DNA of 8,373 bases from Propionibacteriaceae bacterium. Lineage in GTDB: Bacteria > Actinomycetota > Actinomycetes > Propionibacteriales > Propionibacteriaceae. The stretch is taken from assembly GCA_031254155.1 (NCBI GenBank), contig JAIRVA010000326.1, forward strand, positions 1 to 8,373, read 5' to 3'. The translations under genes and the position numbers were made by a program. The notes under the pieces were generated by a model. The model was not told the DNA's origin. It was given only the letters and a program-made list of their open reading frames with translations, and did no database searches. Shown one piece after another: positions 1 to 5,675 of this stretch; within the stretch, counting starts at the first letter, position 1; every line of letters starts with the position of its first letter.

Positions 1-2101
1 GGGCGGCATCCGACTCGGTGAGGGCCCGGATGGCGGCGGCCAAAGCGGCATCGGCCTCCAGACTGCGCGCCTCCGCCGCCGCCAACCCGGCCTCGCCACG
101 GGCCACGTCGTCGTCAACCACGACCAGCTCGGCCTCCGCGTCCGCGAGGGCCGCCGCCAACTGGATGGCCGACTGGTGGCTGTCCGAGCCGCCCCAGACC
201 AGCCGGGGGCTGAGGTACGCCCCGTCCGGGGTCACCACGGTCGCGCCCGCCTCCGCGAGGCCACGCGCCTCGGCGAGCGTCTCCGCGAGCCGGACCTCCC
301 CGATGAGACTCGTCAGCGCCGCCAGGACACCGGCGTCGCCCGTCACCACGGCCATGACCGACCGGGGCGGTACCACCGCCGTACCGCCCGCGACCACCAA
401 GCCCGCCCGGCCGCGCTCCGCGGCCGTCAGCGCCGCGACCGCCGCCACGGACGCGCCGAGGTCGCCCACGACGACCGCCTCGACCACGGGGCCAAGCGCG
501 GCAGCCACCGCCCGCTCGTACCCCGGCTCGACGCGGATCATCGTCGCGAGCGGCCCCTGCACTCCGGGCAAGTCCTGGGCGGCGAGCCAGGCCGCGCCAT
601 CGTCGGCCGCCCGCGCCGCCAGCCGGAGCGCCTCCGCCCGCGCGACGAGACCCGCCCGCCGTTCGGTCAGCGCCCGCAGGTCGCCGCGGCGGGCCTCCAC
701 CCCGGCCTTCGCCGCCTCGGCCACGCCGGCCGCCGCTTCGTAAGCGGAGTCAAGATCGTGCTCGCCCGCCTCGAGATCGGGCAGGCTGGCCTGGCGGTCC
801 GCATGTTCCCGGTCGGCCACTAGTGCCTTCTCGTCCGCCGCGGCCACCGCCGCCCGCAGCTGCTGGAGTCGCGCGGCACCCGCTTCGAGCCGGGTCTTCA
901 GGGTGGCCAATTGACCCGACAGCCGGGCCAGACCCTCGCGACGGTCCGAGTTGGCCCGGACCAGGACTTCGAATGCCCGCTCGGCCGCCGCGTGGGCGGT
1001 TTCGGCGGCGGTCCGGGCCGCGGTCGCCTCCGTCAGCCGCGCCGCCCGCGCGTCAATTTCCGTCCGCAGCCGGGCCTCGTCATCCGCCACCTTGGCGGCC
1101 TGGGCGAGTAACGTCTCGGGATCACGCGCCGGGTTCGGCGTCTCCGGCGGCAGGGCTTCGGCCACCCGGACCCGTTCGCCCGCGAGCGTGACGACCGACC
1201 GGACGCGTTCGCCCACGCCGGCGAGCGCGAACCAGGTCTCCTGGATCCGGCGGTACGCGCCCTCGGCGGCCACCGCCGCGGCCCGCGACTCGTCCTCCTC
1301 GGTCCGGGCGGCCGCGAGCCCGGCCTCGGCCGCCCGCCGCTGCTCCCGGACGGACTGTTCGTCGGCGAGTTCGGTCGCCAGCTCACTGGTCGCCTGGACC
1401 AGGTCGTCCGCGAGCAGGCGGGCTTTCGCGTCCCGCAGATCCGCCTGGACCGCCGTCGCGCGGCGGGCCACCTCAGCCTGGCGGCCGAGAGGCTTCAACT
1501 GGCGGCGGATCTCGGCCAGCAGGTCAGTCAGCCGGTGGAGGTTGGCCTCGGTCGCGTCGAGCTTCCGCAGCGCCTTCTCCTTGCGTTCGCGGTGCTTGAG
1601 GACGCCGGCGGCCTCTTCCACGAAGCCGCGACGCGTCTCCGGCGTCGCCTGCAGGATCTGCTCCAGGTGCCCCTGGCCGACGATGACGTGCATCTCCCGG
1701 CCGATGCCGGAGTCGGACAGCAGTTCGCGGACGTCGAGCAGGCGACAGGTGGCGCCGTTGATGGCGTACTCCGAGTTCCCGTTGCGGAACTTCGTCCGCG
1801 AGATCGTCACCTCGGTGTAGTCGATCGGCAATGCACCGTCAGTGTTGTCAATTGTGAGCTGGATCTCGGCCCGGCCGAGCGGCGCCCGTTTGCTCGTCCC
1901 GGCGAAGATGACATCCTCCATCGAGGCGCCCCGGAGCGTCTTGGCCCCCTGCTCCCCCATCACCCAGGCGAGGGCGTCGACCACGTTGGACTTGCCCGAC
2001 CCGTTGGGCCCGACGATGCAGGTGATCCCCGGTTCGAGGACCAGGGTGGTCGTGGAGGCGAAGGACTTGAAGCCACGTAGGGTGAGCTTCTTTAGGTACA
2101 T
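1..2101 (-). CDS. smc: Chromosome segregation ATPase SMC (N-terminal 700 codons; runs off window edge)
   Basis: SMC forms a DNA-loop-extruding homodimer that, with ScpA/ScpB, compacts and helps segregate chromosomes. The gene is open at the low-coordinate edge, so no stop codon is seen; about 700 of a usual ~1,150-1,200 residues are present. The reading starts at ATG 2101 with MYLKKLTLRGFKSFA, the classic SMC opening. The Walker A loop GPNGSGKS is at residues 31-38, RGASMEDVIFAGT follows, and GQGQLEQIL then EEAAGVLKHRERK lead into the first coiled coil. A long Ala/Glu/Arg-rich coil runs from about 175 to 500. The hinge covers about 513-640 and includes DLPGVQGPLATMIRVEPGYE and, near its end, PDGAYLSPR and a GG pair at 637-638. 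The return coil begins and is cut. The signature motif and Walker B lie outside the window. The start overlaps the end of gtrA by 10 bp, implying translational coupling; the Shine-Dalgarno is poor (a G-run). The large plus-strand frames here are antisense shadows. Confidence 0.97.
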   Translation of the reverse strand, partial: MYLKKLTLRGFKSFASTTTLVLEPGITCIVGPNGSGKSNVVDALAWVMGEQGAKTLRGASMEDVIFAGTSKRAPLGRAEIQLTIDNTDGALPIDYTEVTISRTKFRNGNSEYAINGATCRLLDVRELLSDSGIGREMHVIVGQGHLEQILQATPETRRGFVEEAAGVLKHRERKEKALRKLDATEANLHRLTDLLAEIRRQLKPLGRQAEVARRATAVQADLRDAKARLLADDLVQATSELATELADEQSVREQRRAAEAGLAAARTEEDESRAAAVAAEGAYRRIQETWFALAGVGERVRSVVTLAGERVRVAEALPPETPNPARDPETLLAQAAKVADDEARLRTEIDARAARLTEATAARTAAETAHAAAERAFEVLVRANSDRREGLARLSGQLATLKTRLEAGAARLQQLRAAVAAADEKALVADREHADRQASLPDLEAGEHDLDSAYEAAAGVAEAAKAGVEARRGDLRALTERRAGLVARAEALRLAARAADDGAAWLAAQDLPGVQGPLATMIRVEPGYERAVAAALGPVVEAVVVGDLGASVAAVAALTAAERGRAGLVVAGGTAVVPPRSVMAVVTGDAGVLAALTSLIGEVRLAETLAEARGLAEAGATVVTPDGAYLSPRLVWGGSDSHQSAIQLAAALADAEAELVVVDDDVARGEAGLAAAEARSLEADAALAAAIRALTESDAA

Positions 2102-2104
2102 GGC
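2072..2104 (-). promoter_or_regulatory. mRNA hairpin enclosing the smc start codon
   Basis: On the minus-strand message GCCAUGUA (2104-2097) can pair with UACGUGGC (2079-2072) in an 8-bp stem with one G-U pair, extendable by two G-U and one G-C pair using the adjacent G-run. The 17-nt loop contains the UAA that ends gtrA. The smc AUG is inside the stem, so ribosomes finishing gtrA would be needed to expose it. Read by eye; no energy was calculated. Confidence 0.4.
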
Positions 2105-2661
2105 CCCCCCGCGTCGTCCGCCGGCGCTGGCTGGCGCCGGATCGCCCGGAAGGTCCAAAACTTGTTGAGGAAGAAGGACACGGGTACGGAGATGCCGATC
2201 GCGATGACGTGGGCCCAGTAGCCCATCGTCCGGAAACCGGTACTGTCGTCGAACACCGACCGCGGCAGCCCGAGCGGGGACTTGTCGTTCATGAGCACGA
2301 CTTCGATGCCCATGACCAGCCCCTGTGCCGCCAGGCCGACGACGAAGAACGGCCACAGCTCCTTGAACCACCCGGCGTGGTGGGTCGAGCGGAACGACCA
2401 CATCCGGTTGAGCTGGTAGTTGCTGAGATTGGCCACGACGAAGGCCACGAGGGAGAACACCGAGTACCACCGCACGTTGAAGTCCGTCCCCGGGATGGGC
2501 CACCAGATGCCGTTCAACGTGGCACTGGACCAGATGAGGGGGGCCACCCGCTTGGCCACGTAGAAGATGAGGAGGTTGATCACCACTCCGGAGCCGCCGA
2601 CGATCGAGAACCGCGCGAGTTGGCCGAGACTGCCCCGGTACCGGGCGAAGAAATGTTTCAT
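2092..2661 (-). CDS. GtrA-family membrane protein
   Basis: This 189-residue polytopic membrane protein is of the GtrA/DPMS-associated family, whose members are implicated in moving polyprenyl-phosphate-linked sugars across the cytoplasmic membrane or assisting glycosyltransferases; here the substrate is unknown. Four hydrophobic segments lie at about 14-36, 66-84, 103-124 and 148-166. The family opening QLARFSIVGGSGVVINLLIF is at 14-33. The two-fold internal repeat shows as NYQLNRMWSFR (81-91) and FFLNKFWTFR (163-172), each ending a hairpin of helices. The soluble loop at about 125-147 is not recognised. The ATG start is 4 bp after rnc, with AGAAGGG (2675-2669) as ribosome binding site inside the rnc end. 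The 3' end overlaps smc by 10 bp. No glycosyltransferase is next to it, and in many actinobacteria this slot holds mutM. Family assignment is confident; its role beside smc is unknown. Confidence 0.88.
   Translation of the reverse strand: MKHFFARYRGSLGQLARFSIVGGSGVVINLLIFYVAKRVAPLIWSSATLNGIWWPIPGTDFNVRWYSVFSLVAFVVANLSNYQLNRMWSFRSTHHAGWFKELWPFFVVGLAAQGLVMGIEVVLMNDKSPLGLPRSVFDDSTGFRTMGYWAHVIAIGISVPVSFFLNKFWTFRAIRRQPAPADDAGGPCT
2104..2110 (-). other. G7 run in -1 slippery phase at the gtrA/smc junction
   Basis: The gtrA codons read GCG GGG GGG CCA, so the seven Gs sit as G GGG GGG, the X XXY YYZ phase of a -1 slippery heptamer. A -1 slip, or transcriptional insertion of one G, leads to GCC then the smc ATG in frame. 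It also provides the only G-rich stretch before smc that could act as a weak ribosome binding site. Confidence 0.5.
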
Positions 2662-2665
2662 GGGG

Positions 2666-3355
2666 CTACCCTTCTGCTGGCTCGGTCAACGCCTCGTACG
2701 CGACCTCCGCGGCCTTTTGCTCGGCGCCCCGCCGGCTGGACGCGACGCCGGTACCGCGGACACGGTCCCCGATGAGTACGTCGGCCGTAAAAACACGTTC
2801 ATGGTCGGGACCGGAGACGGCGCAGACGTACTCGGGCAGCCCAAGCTCAAGGGAGGTGACGAGTTCCTGCAGGCTGGACTTCCAGTCCAACCCGGCGCCC
2901 CGGTCGGCGGTGTCGGCGATCACGGTGTCCATCACGGCGTGGACAAAGGCCCGCGTGACCGGAAAGCCACCGGTCAGGTGGACGGCCCCGATGATGGCCT
3001 CCATCGTGTCGGCCAGGATCGATTCCTTGGCCTCCCCGTGGGTGGCGATCTCGCCCCGGCCGAGTTTGAGACTGTCGCCGACCCCTAACCCACGCGCCAC
3101 CGCGGCCAGCGTGTGGCTGCTGACGACGGAGGCCCGTATCTTGGACAGTTGCCCTTCGGGACGTTCGGCGTACACCTCAAAAATGTGTTCGGTGATAATC
3201 GCACCGAGGACCGAATCGCCTAGGAACTCTAGGCGTTCGTTCGTCGCGCCGCGGCCGTTCTCGTACGCCCACGACCGGTGCGTGAAGGCGAGGTCCATGA
3301 GTTGGGGGTCAACGTGAATCCCCAACTGGTCGAGCTGGTTGGTGAGCCGGCTCAC
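2666..3355 (-). CDS. rnc: Ribonuclease III
   Basis: This endonuclease cleaves double-stranded RNA and is needed for 16S/23S precursor processing and turnover of some mRNAs. The 229-residue length is normal. The catalytic domain carries the signature NERLEFLGDSV at 39-49; E40, E43 and D47, with D116 and E119 in ESILADTMEAIIGA (111-123), match the metal-binding residues of the family. A C-terminal double-stranded RNA-binding domain spans about 158-226 and ends with the typical SSRRGAEQKAAEVAYEAL. The start is GTG, 6 bp after the rpmF stop; only a weak GGGAT precedes it, so translation is probably coupled to rpmF. The gene sits between rpmF and gtrA in one co-directional run. Nothing is missing or disrupted. 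Confidence 0.97.
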   Translation of the reverse strand: MSRLTNQLDQLGIHVDPQLMDLAFTHRSWAYENGRGATNERLEFLGDSVLGAIITEHIFEVYAERPEGQLSKIRASVVSSHTLAAVARGLGVGDSLKLGRGEIATHGEAKESILADTMEAIIGAVHLTGGFPVTRAFVHAVMDTVIADTADRGAGLDWKSSLQELVTSLELGLPEYVCAVSGPDHERVFTADVLIGDRVRGTGVASSRRGAEQKAAEVAYEALTEPAEG

Positions 3356-3361
3356 ATCCCG

Positions 3362-3553
3362 TTAGGCCTCGAGCACCTGGCGCCGCGAACCCCGCGGGCC
3401 GTACTGGCCGCACGCCGGGCACGCCGTGTGCGGCAGATGCTTCTCGCCGCAGGCCGCGTTCGCGCACGTCACCAACTGGGGCGCTTCAGCCTTCCACTGG
3501 GAACGACGGGCGTGCGTGTTAGCACGCGACATTCTCCGCTTCGGAACAGCCAC
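3362..3553 (-). CDS. rpmF: 50S ribosomal protein L32 (zinc-ribbon type)
   Basis: This small protein of the large ribosomal subunit has 63 residues when started at GTG 3553, giving MAVPKRRMSRANT, the family's standard N-terminus. A longer in-frame reading from GTG 3568 would add five residues, RRRP-like, that the family lacks and would consume the Shine-Dalgarno AGGAG at 3565-3561, which sits 7 nt before the chosen start. Cysteines 30, 35, 45 and 48 (CX4C and CX2C) form the zinc ribbon, so this is the C+ form. A C-minus paralogue, if any, would be elsewhere. The C-terminal tail is basic (RGSRRQVLEA). The DUF177-rpmF pairing is conserved widely in bacteria; rnc follows after 6 bp. Confidence 0.96.
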   Translation of the reverse strand: MAVPKRRMSRANTHARRSQWKAEAPQLVTCANAACGEKHLPHTACPACGQYGPRGSRRQVLEA

Positions 3554-3560
3554 TGGTCTT

Positions 3561-3565
3561 CTCCT
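3561..3565 (-). promoter_or_regulatory. Shine-Dalgarno deciding the rpmF start
   Basis: AGGAG lies 7 nt before GTG 3553. It falls inside the longer reading from GTG 3568, which therefore cannot use it. Together with the MAVPKR start of L32 proteins this selects 3553. Confidence 0.85.
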
Positions 3566-3592
3566 CACTCCTCGCCCGCCTCGCGGTGGGCA

Positions 3593-3598
3593 ACCCTA
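3593..3598 (-). promoter_or_regulatory. Extended -10 promoter element for rpmF-rnc-gtrA-smc
   Basis: Directly after the DUF177 stop the minus strand reads TGC TAGGGT, a TANNNT -10 box with the TGn extension; a second TANNNT (TAAGAT) begins on that stop codon. Start of transcription is expected near 3586, giving a leader of about 33 nt before the rpmF GTG. No convincing -35 is present 16-18 bp upstream, which fits an extended -10 promoter. It would give the ribosomal protein and the genes after it an expression input separate from the rsmD side. Confidence 0.45.
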
Positions 3599-3603
3599 GC
3601 ATC

Positions 3604-4137
3604 TTACCCCCTTCGCCGCGCGTCGGCCAACGCGCGCGCCAACGGATTGTCGTCCACGACCCCGGCGTGCTGGTGGTCCGGCGTGGTGTTGAGATCCGCG
3701 CCGCACCGCGGGCACAGCCCGCGGCAATCCTCCCGGCAGAGCGGGATCAGCGGCTGGTCGAGTAGGATCGCGTCGCGGATCGCGTCGGCCAGGTCGATTT
3801 GGTCCCCCACGATCGGGAGCACATCCTCGTCGTCAAACTCGTCCACCCGGTCGTCGTAGACGAACAGCTCTTGGACTGCCACCTCGGCCGGGGTCACGAA
3901 CGGCGTCAAACACCGTGAGCACTGCGCGTCCACCTCGGCCTGGGCGATCGCTGTCACCAAGACGCCGTCGCCGACGGCCTCAAGCGTACCTTCCGCGACG
4001 ACCAGACGCCCGGCCGGCAGCACAGCCAGACCGGCCGCCGCGACGACCGCGTAGGTCCCCTCCACCCGGAAGGATTTGTGGGCCCCCTGGGTCCGTTTGA
4101 GGTCCCTCAGGCTGACCTGGAAGTCGCTACCGGACAC
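3604..4137 (-). CDS. YceD/DUF177 family protein
   Basis: This member of the YceD/DUF177 family has 177 residues. The family is almost always encoded directly upstream of rpmF and has been linked to 23S rRNA accumulation in bacteria and chloroplasts; its biochemical activity is not settled. Two cysteine clusters are visible: C73/C76 in AQCSRCLTPF, and C134, C138, C142 and C145 in PLCREDCRGLCPRCGADLN, the family hallmark and a probable metal site. An acidic stretch, DDRVDEFDDED, lies at 95-105. The start is GTG, one base after the upstream stop, with no good Shine-Dalgarno, so translation is likely coupled. Codons 10-15 (LRDLKR) are nearly identical at nucleotide level to codons 10-15 of the neighbouring gene. 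Confidence 0.92.
   Translation of the reverse strand: MSGSDFQVSLRDLKRTQGAHKSFRVEGTYAVVAAAGLAVLPAGRLVVAEGTLEAVGDGVLVTAIAQAEVDAQCSRCLTPFVTPAEVAVQELFVYDDRVDEFDDEDVLPIVGDQIDLADAIRDAILLDQPLIPLCREDCRGLCPRCGADLNTTPDHQHAGVVDDNPLARALADARRRG
4093..4110 (-). repeat. 18-nt near-identical segment, DUF177 copy
   Basis: The segment encodes LRDLKR at codons 10-15 of the DUF177 gene and matches 16 of 18 bases of 4553-4570, which encodes the same peptide at codons 10-15 of the SepIVA-like gene. Flanking codons are unrelated. Confidence 0.6.
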
Positions 4138-4138
4138 G

Positions 4139-4597
4139 TCAGAGGTTCCAGCGGGGCATGATCGTGGTGAGCGGCTCGTCGCCGTCCTCCAGCTTGGACT
4201 TGCTCATCAGCCGCTCCCGCATGACGCCGACCCGCGACAGCGTCACCTGCAACTCGGCCTCGAAGGCCGCGAGCCGGGTCTCGACGTAGCGATCAGCCTC
4301 GGCCAGGAGTTCCTCCTGCTCGGCCTTTGCCTTCGCCTCGATCCGGGCGGCCCGGGTCCGGGCCTCCTGGACGATCTCGGTCTGGTCGACAATATCCCAG
4401 CCGCGCCGTGACGCCGTCGCCGTCTCCTGCTTCGTCCGCGCCTCCAGTTCCTCATCCAAGCCCGTGATGATCGAGTCGATGATGGCGAGTGTCTCCGCCC
4501 GGTTCATCATGCACGAAGCGGACATCGGTACCGACCTCGCTTCCACAATGGACCGTTTCAGGTCCCTCAAACGACGTTCGGTCTGCGTGTCGCCCAT
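4139..4597 (-). CDS. Short SepIVA/DivIVA-like coiled-coil septation protein
   Basis: This predicted cytoplasmic coiled-coil protein has 152 residues. I recognise it as a homologue of mycobacterial SepIVA (Rv2927c type), a septation and cell-envelope growth factor encoded at this same place between coaD and DUF177. The match is at both ends. The N-terminal SIVEARSVPMSASCMMNRAE (16-35) followed by TLAIIDSIITGLDEEL parallels the SepIVA head, and EADRYVETRLAAFEAELQVT (100-119) with LSRVGVMRERL parallels its tail. Between them only about 50 residues of Glu/Ala/Arg-rich helix remain (about 48-100), whereas the mycobacterial protein, as I recall it, is about 245 residues with a long middle coil. The tail EPLTTIMPRWNL (141-152) is not recognised. 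The ATG directly follows the coaD stop, with a strong AAAAGGAG (4611-4604). It is complete, not truncated by a visible frameshift. Confidence 0.75.
   Translation of the reverse strand: MGDTQTERRLRDLKRSIVEARSVPMSASCMMNRAETLAIIDSIITGLDEELEARTKQETATASRRGWDIVDQTEIVQEARTRAARIEAKAKAEQEELLAEADRYVETRLAAFEAELQVTLSRVGVMRERLMSKSKLEDGDEPLTTIMPRWNL
4553..4570 (-). repeat. 18-nt near-identical segment, SepIVA-like copy
   Basis: This partner of 4093-4110, offset by 460 bp, lies in the same codon phase and at the same codon numbers of its own gene. It precedes the SIVEARSVPM motif. Confidence 0.6.
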
Positions 4598-5071
4598 TTA
4601 CAGCTCCTTTTGCATTAACGAAAACACGGAAGATGGTACGTACGCTGAGATGTCGCCGCCCGCCTCGGCGACCGACCGTACCAGAGTCGACGAGATGTAC
4701 CCAATGGCGGCCGCCGCCGGGAGGATGATGGTTTCGACCGCGCCCAGAGACGCGTTCATCGTGGCCATGGCCCATTCGGCGTCAAAGTCGGCGCCACTCC
4801 GGGCACCCCGGACCACCACGGCGGCGCCGTGGTCGTGGCAGAAGTCGACCAGCAGCCCCGTCATCGCGGCTACCGACACGTTCGTGAGACCGGCGACGCC
4901 GGCCCGGGCCAGCTCAACCCGGCGGTCCATTGTGAACATAGTACGTTTGGTGTTGTTGACTCCCACGGCGACGACAACGTGGTCGCACAACCGCGCGGCC
5001 CGTTGGACGATGTCGCGGTGGCCCAGCGTGAACGGATCGAACGATCCCGGTACGACAGCCTTCACCTTCAC
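4598..5071 (-). CDS. coaD: Phosphopantetheine adenylyltransferase
   Basis: CoaD joins 4'-phosphopantetheine and ATP to make dephospho-CoA, the fourth step of coenzyme A synthesis from pantothenate. The protein has 157 residues, the usual size. The nucleotidyltransferase motif GSFDPFTLGH is at 9-18 (H18 of the (T/H)xGH motif), K42 is conserved, RGARSGADF starts at R88 with R91, and ISSTLVRSVAEAGGDIS (126-142) is the C-terminal ATP-binding motif. The start is GTG 5071, whose GTGA overlaps the rsmD stop by 4 bp, the usual coupled arrangement; AGAAGGG just upstream can serve as ribosome binding site. A second GTG two codons in (5065) is possible and would not affect any motif. rsmD-coaD is a conserved pair in bacteria. 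Confidence 0.97.
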   Translation of the reverse strand: MKVKAVVPGSFDPFTLGHRDIVQRAARLCDHVVVAVGVNNTKRTMFTMDRRVELARAGVAGLTNVSVAAMTGLLVDFCHDHGAAVVVRGARSGADFDAEWAMATMNASLGAVETIILPAAAAIGYISSTLVRSVAEAGGDISAYVPSSVFSLMQKEL

Positions 5072-5637
5072 CCCTTCTCGGCGTAGTCAATGATTGTGTC
5101 CCCATAGCGTCGTGACTCAACCCTCAGGAAACTCTCAGGAAACTCTACACCCCCGCGCCCCGATCGCTCCAGTACGACGATTCCGTCCTCCGCCACCCAG
5201 CCCTGGGCCACCGCGGCCAGCACCCGGCCCAGCTCCGGCGCCGGCCGGGCGTACGGCGGGTCCAGCCAGACGATGTCGTAGGGGTGGGCCGAACCCGCCA
5301 GGAAGCGGGCGACGTCCAGCGCCCAGACCTGACCCACGACGCCCAGCGTGGCCAGGTTGGACCGGATGACGCGGACCGCCACCGGATCCTTTTCGACCCA
5401 CTCCGCCTGGGCGCCCCGGCTGACGGCCTCCAGACCCACCGCCCCCGACCCGGCGTACAGATCGAGGAAGGTTTTCCCGGCTAGTTGCTCGTCCGGCGCC
5501 GAGTCCGCGACCCCCAGCCACGCGGCCAGGCGGGCGAAGACCGACTCACGCACCCGGTCGGTCGTCGGCCGCGTCGACATCCCGGCGGGCACCCCGACAC
5601 GACGGGAGGCCAACCGACCAGCGATAATCCTGCTCAC
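5068..5637 (-). CDS. rsmD: 16S rRNA (guanine(966)-N(2))-methyltransferase RsmD
   Basis: RsmD is an S-adenosylmethionine-dependent methyltransferase that modifies G966 of 16S rRNA in the assembled small subunit. It has 189 residues. The N-terminus MSRIIAGRL and the RPTTDRVRES block (23-32) are family-specific. The SAM loop FLDLYAGSGAVGLE is at 57-70, VEKDP at 81-85 ends the ribose-binding strand, and the catalytic WLDPPY is at 124-129. The C-terminal RRYGDTIIDYAE is typical. The GTG start gives the canonical first residues; the -10-like TAATCT lies exactly 12 nt before it, suggesting a leaderless message. Near the 3' end a perfect 11-bp tandem repeat encodes part of VEFPESFLR. It overlaps coaD by 4 bp and is divergent from the PNPOx gene. 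Confidence 0.95.
   Translation of the reverse strand: MSRIIAGRLASRRVGVPAGMSTRPTTDRVRESVFARLAAWLGVADSAPDEQLAGKTFLDLYAGSGAVGLEAVSRGAQAEWVEKDPVAVRVIRSNLATLGVVGQVWALDVARFLAGSAHPYDIVWLDPPYARPAPELGRVLAAVAQGWVAEDGIVVLERSGRGGVEFPESFLRVESRRYGDTIIDYAEKG
5123..5144. repeat. Perfect 11-bp tandem duplication in rsmD
   Basis: CTCAGGAAACT is repeated head to tail (5123-5133, 5134-5144), with CT continuing the pattern. On the coding strand this encodes part of VEFPESFLRVE near the RsmD C-terminus. The unit is not a multiple of three, so gain or loss of one copy shifts the frame. Confidence 0.8.
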
Positions 5638-5643
5638 AATCCA

Positions 5644-5649
5644 AGATTA
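5644..5649 (-). promoter_or_regulatory. -10 box for rsmD, leaderless geometry
   Basis: TAATCT fits TANNNT and begins exactly 12 nt before the rsmD GTG. If the G of GTG is +1, the hexamer occupies -12 to -7, the normal actinobacterial position. There is no Shine-Dalgarno before this GTG, as expected for a leaderless message. No clear -35 is seen. Confidence 0.5.
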
Positions 5650-5651
5650 CG

Positions 5652-5675
5652 TGACAGAATCAAGTCATGACAGAA
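5652..5675. repeat. 8-bp direct repeat over the divergent promoter
   Basis: TGACAGAA occurs at 5652-5659 and again at 5668-5675, offset by exactly 16 bp, across the PNPOx -10 box and start codon. The palindrome GTCATGAC (5664-5671) overlaps the second copy and centres on the ATG. It could be an operator for the divergent pair, or chance in a very short region. Confidence 0.35.
5655..5660 (+). promoter_or_regulatory. -10-like box for the PNPOx gene, leaderless geometry
   Basis: CAGAAT (one base away from TAGAAT) begins exactly 12 nt before ATG 5667, so with A of ATG as +1 it falls at -12 to -7. No Shine-Dalgarno is present. It lies back to back with the rsmD -10 box, leaving only five bases between the two. 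Confidence 0.35.

Noticed and set aside
951..1820. 289-residue plus-strand open frame, and others at 18-823
   Set aside because: They are antisense to the smc coiled-coil and hinge coding. Composition is Ala/Arg/Ser-rich low complexity, a mirror of Glu/Ala/Arg codons.
3362..3568. Longer L32 reading from GTG 3568
   Set aside because: It adds residues absent from the L32 family and overlaps the Shine-Dalgarno; GTG 3553 gives the standard MAVPKR start.
3574..3591. Hairpin GCCC...GGGC with a GCGA tetraloop between DUF177 and rpmF
   Set aside because: The stem is short with a mismatch and has no T-run, so it is not a terminator. Its 5' arm probably lies upstream of the predicted rpmF transcription start, so a leader role is unlikely.
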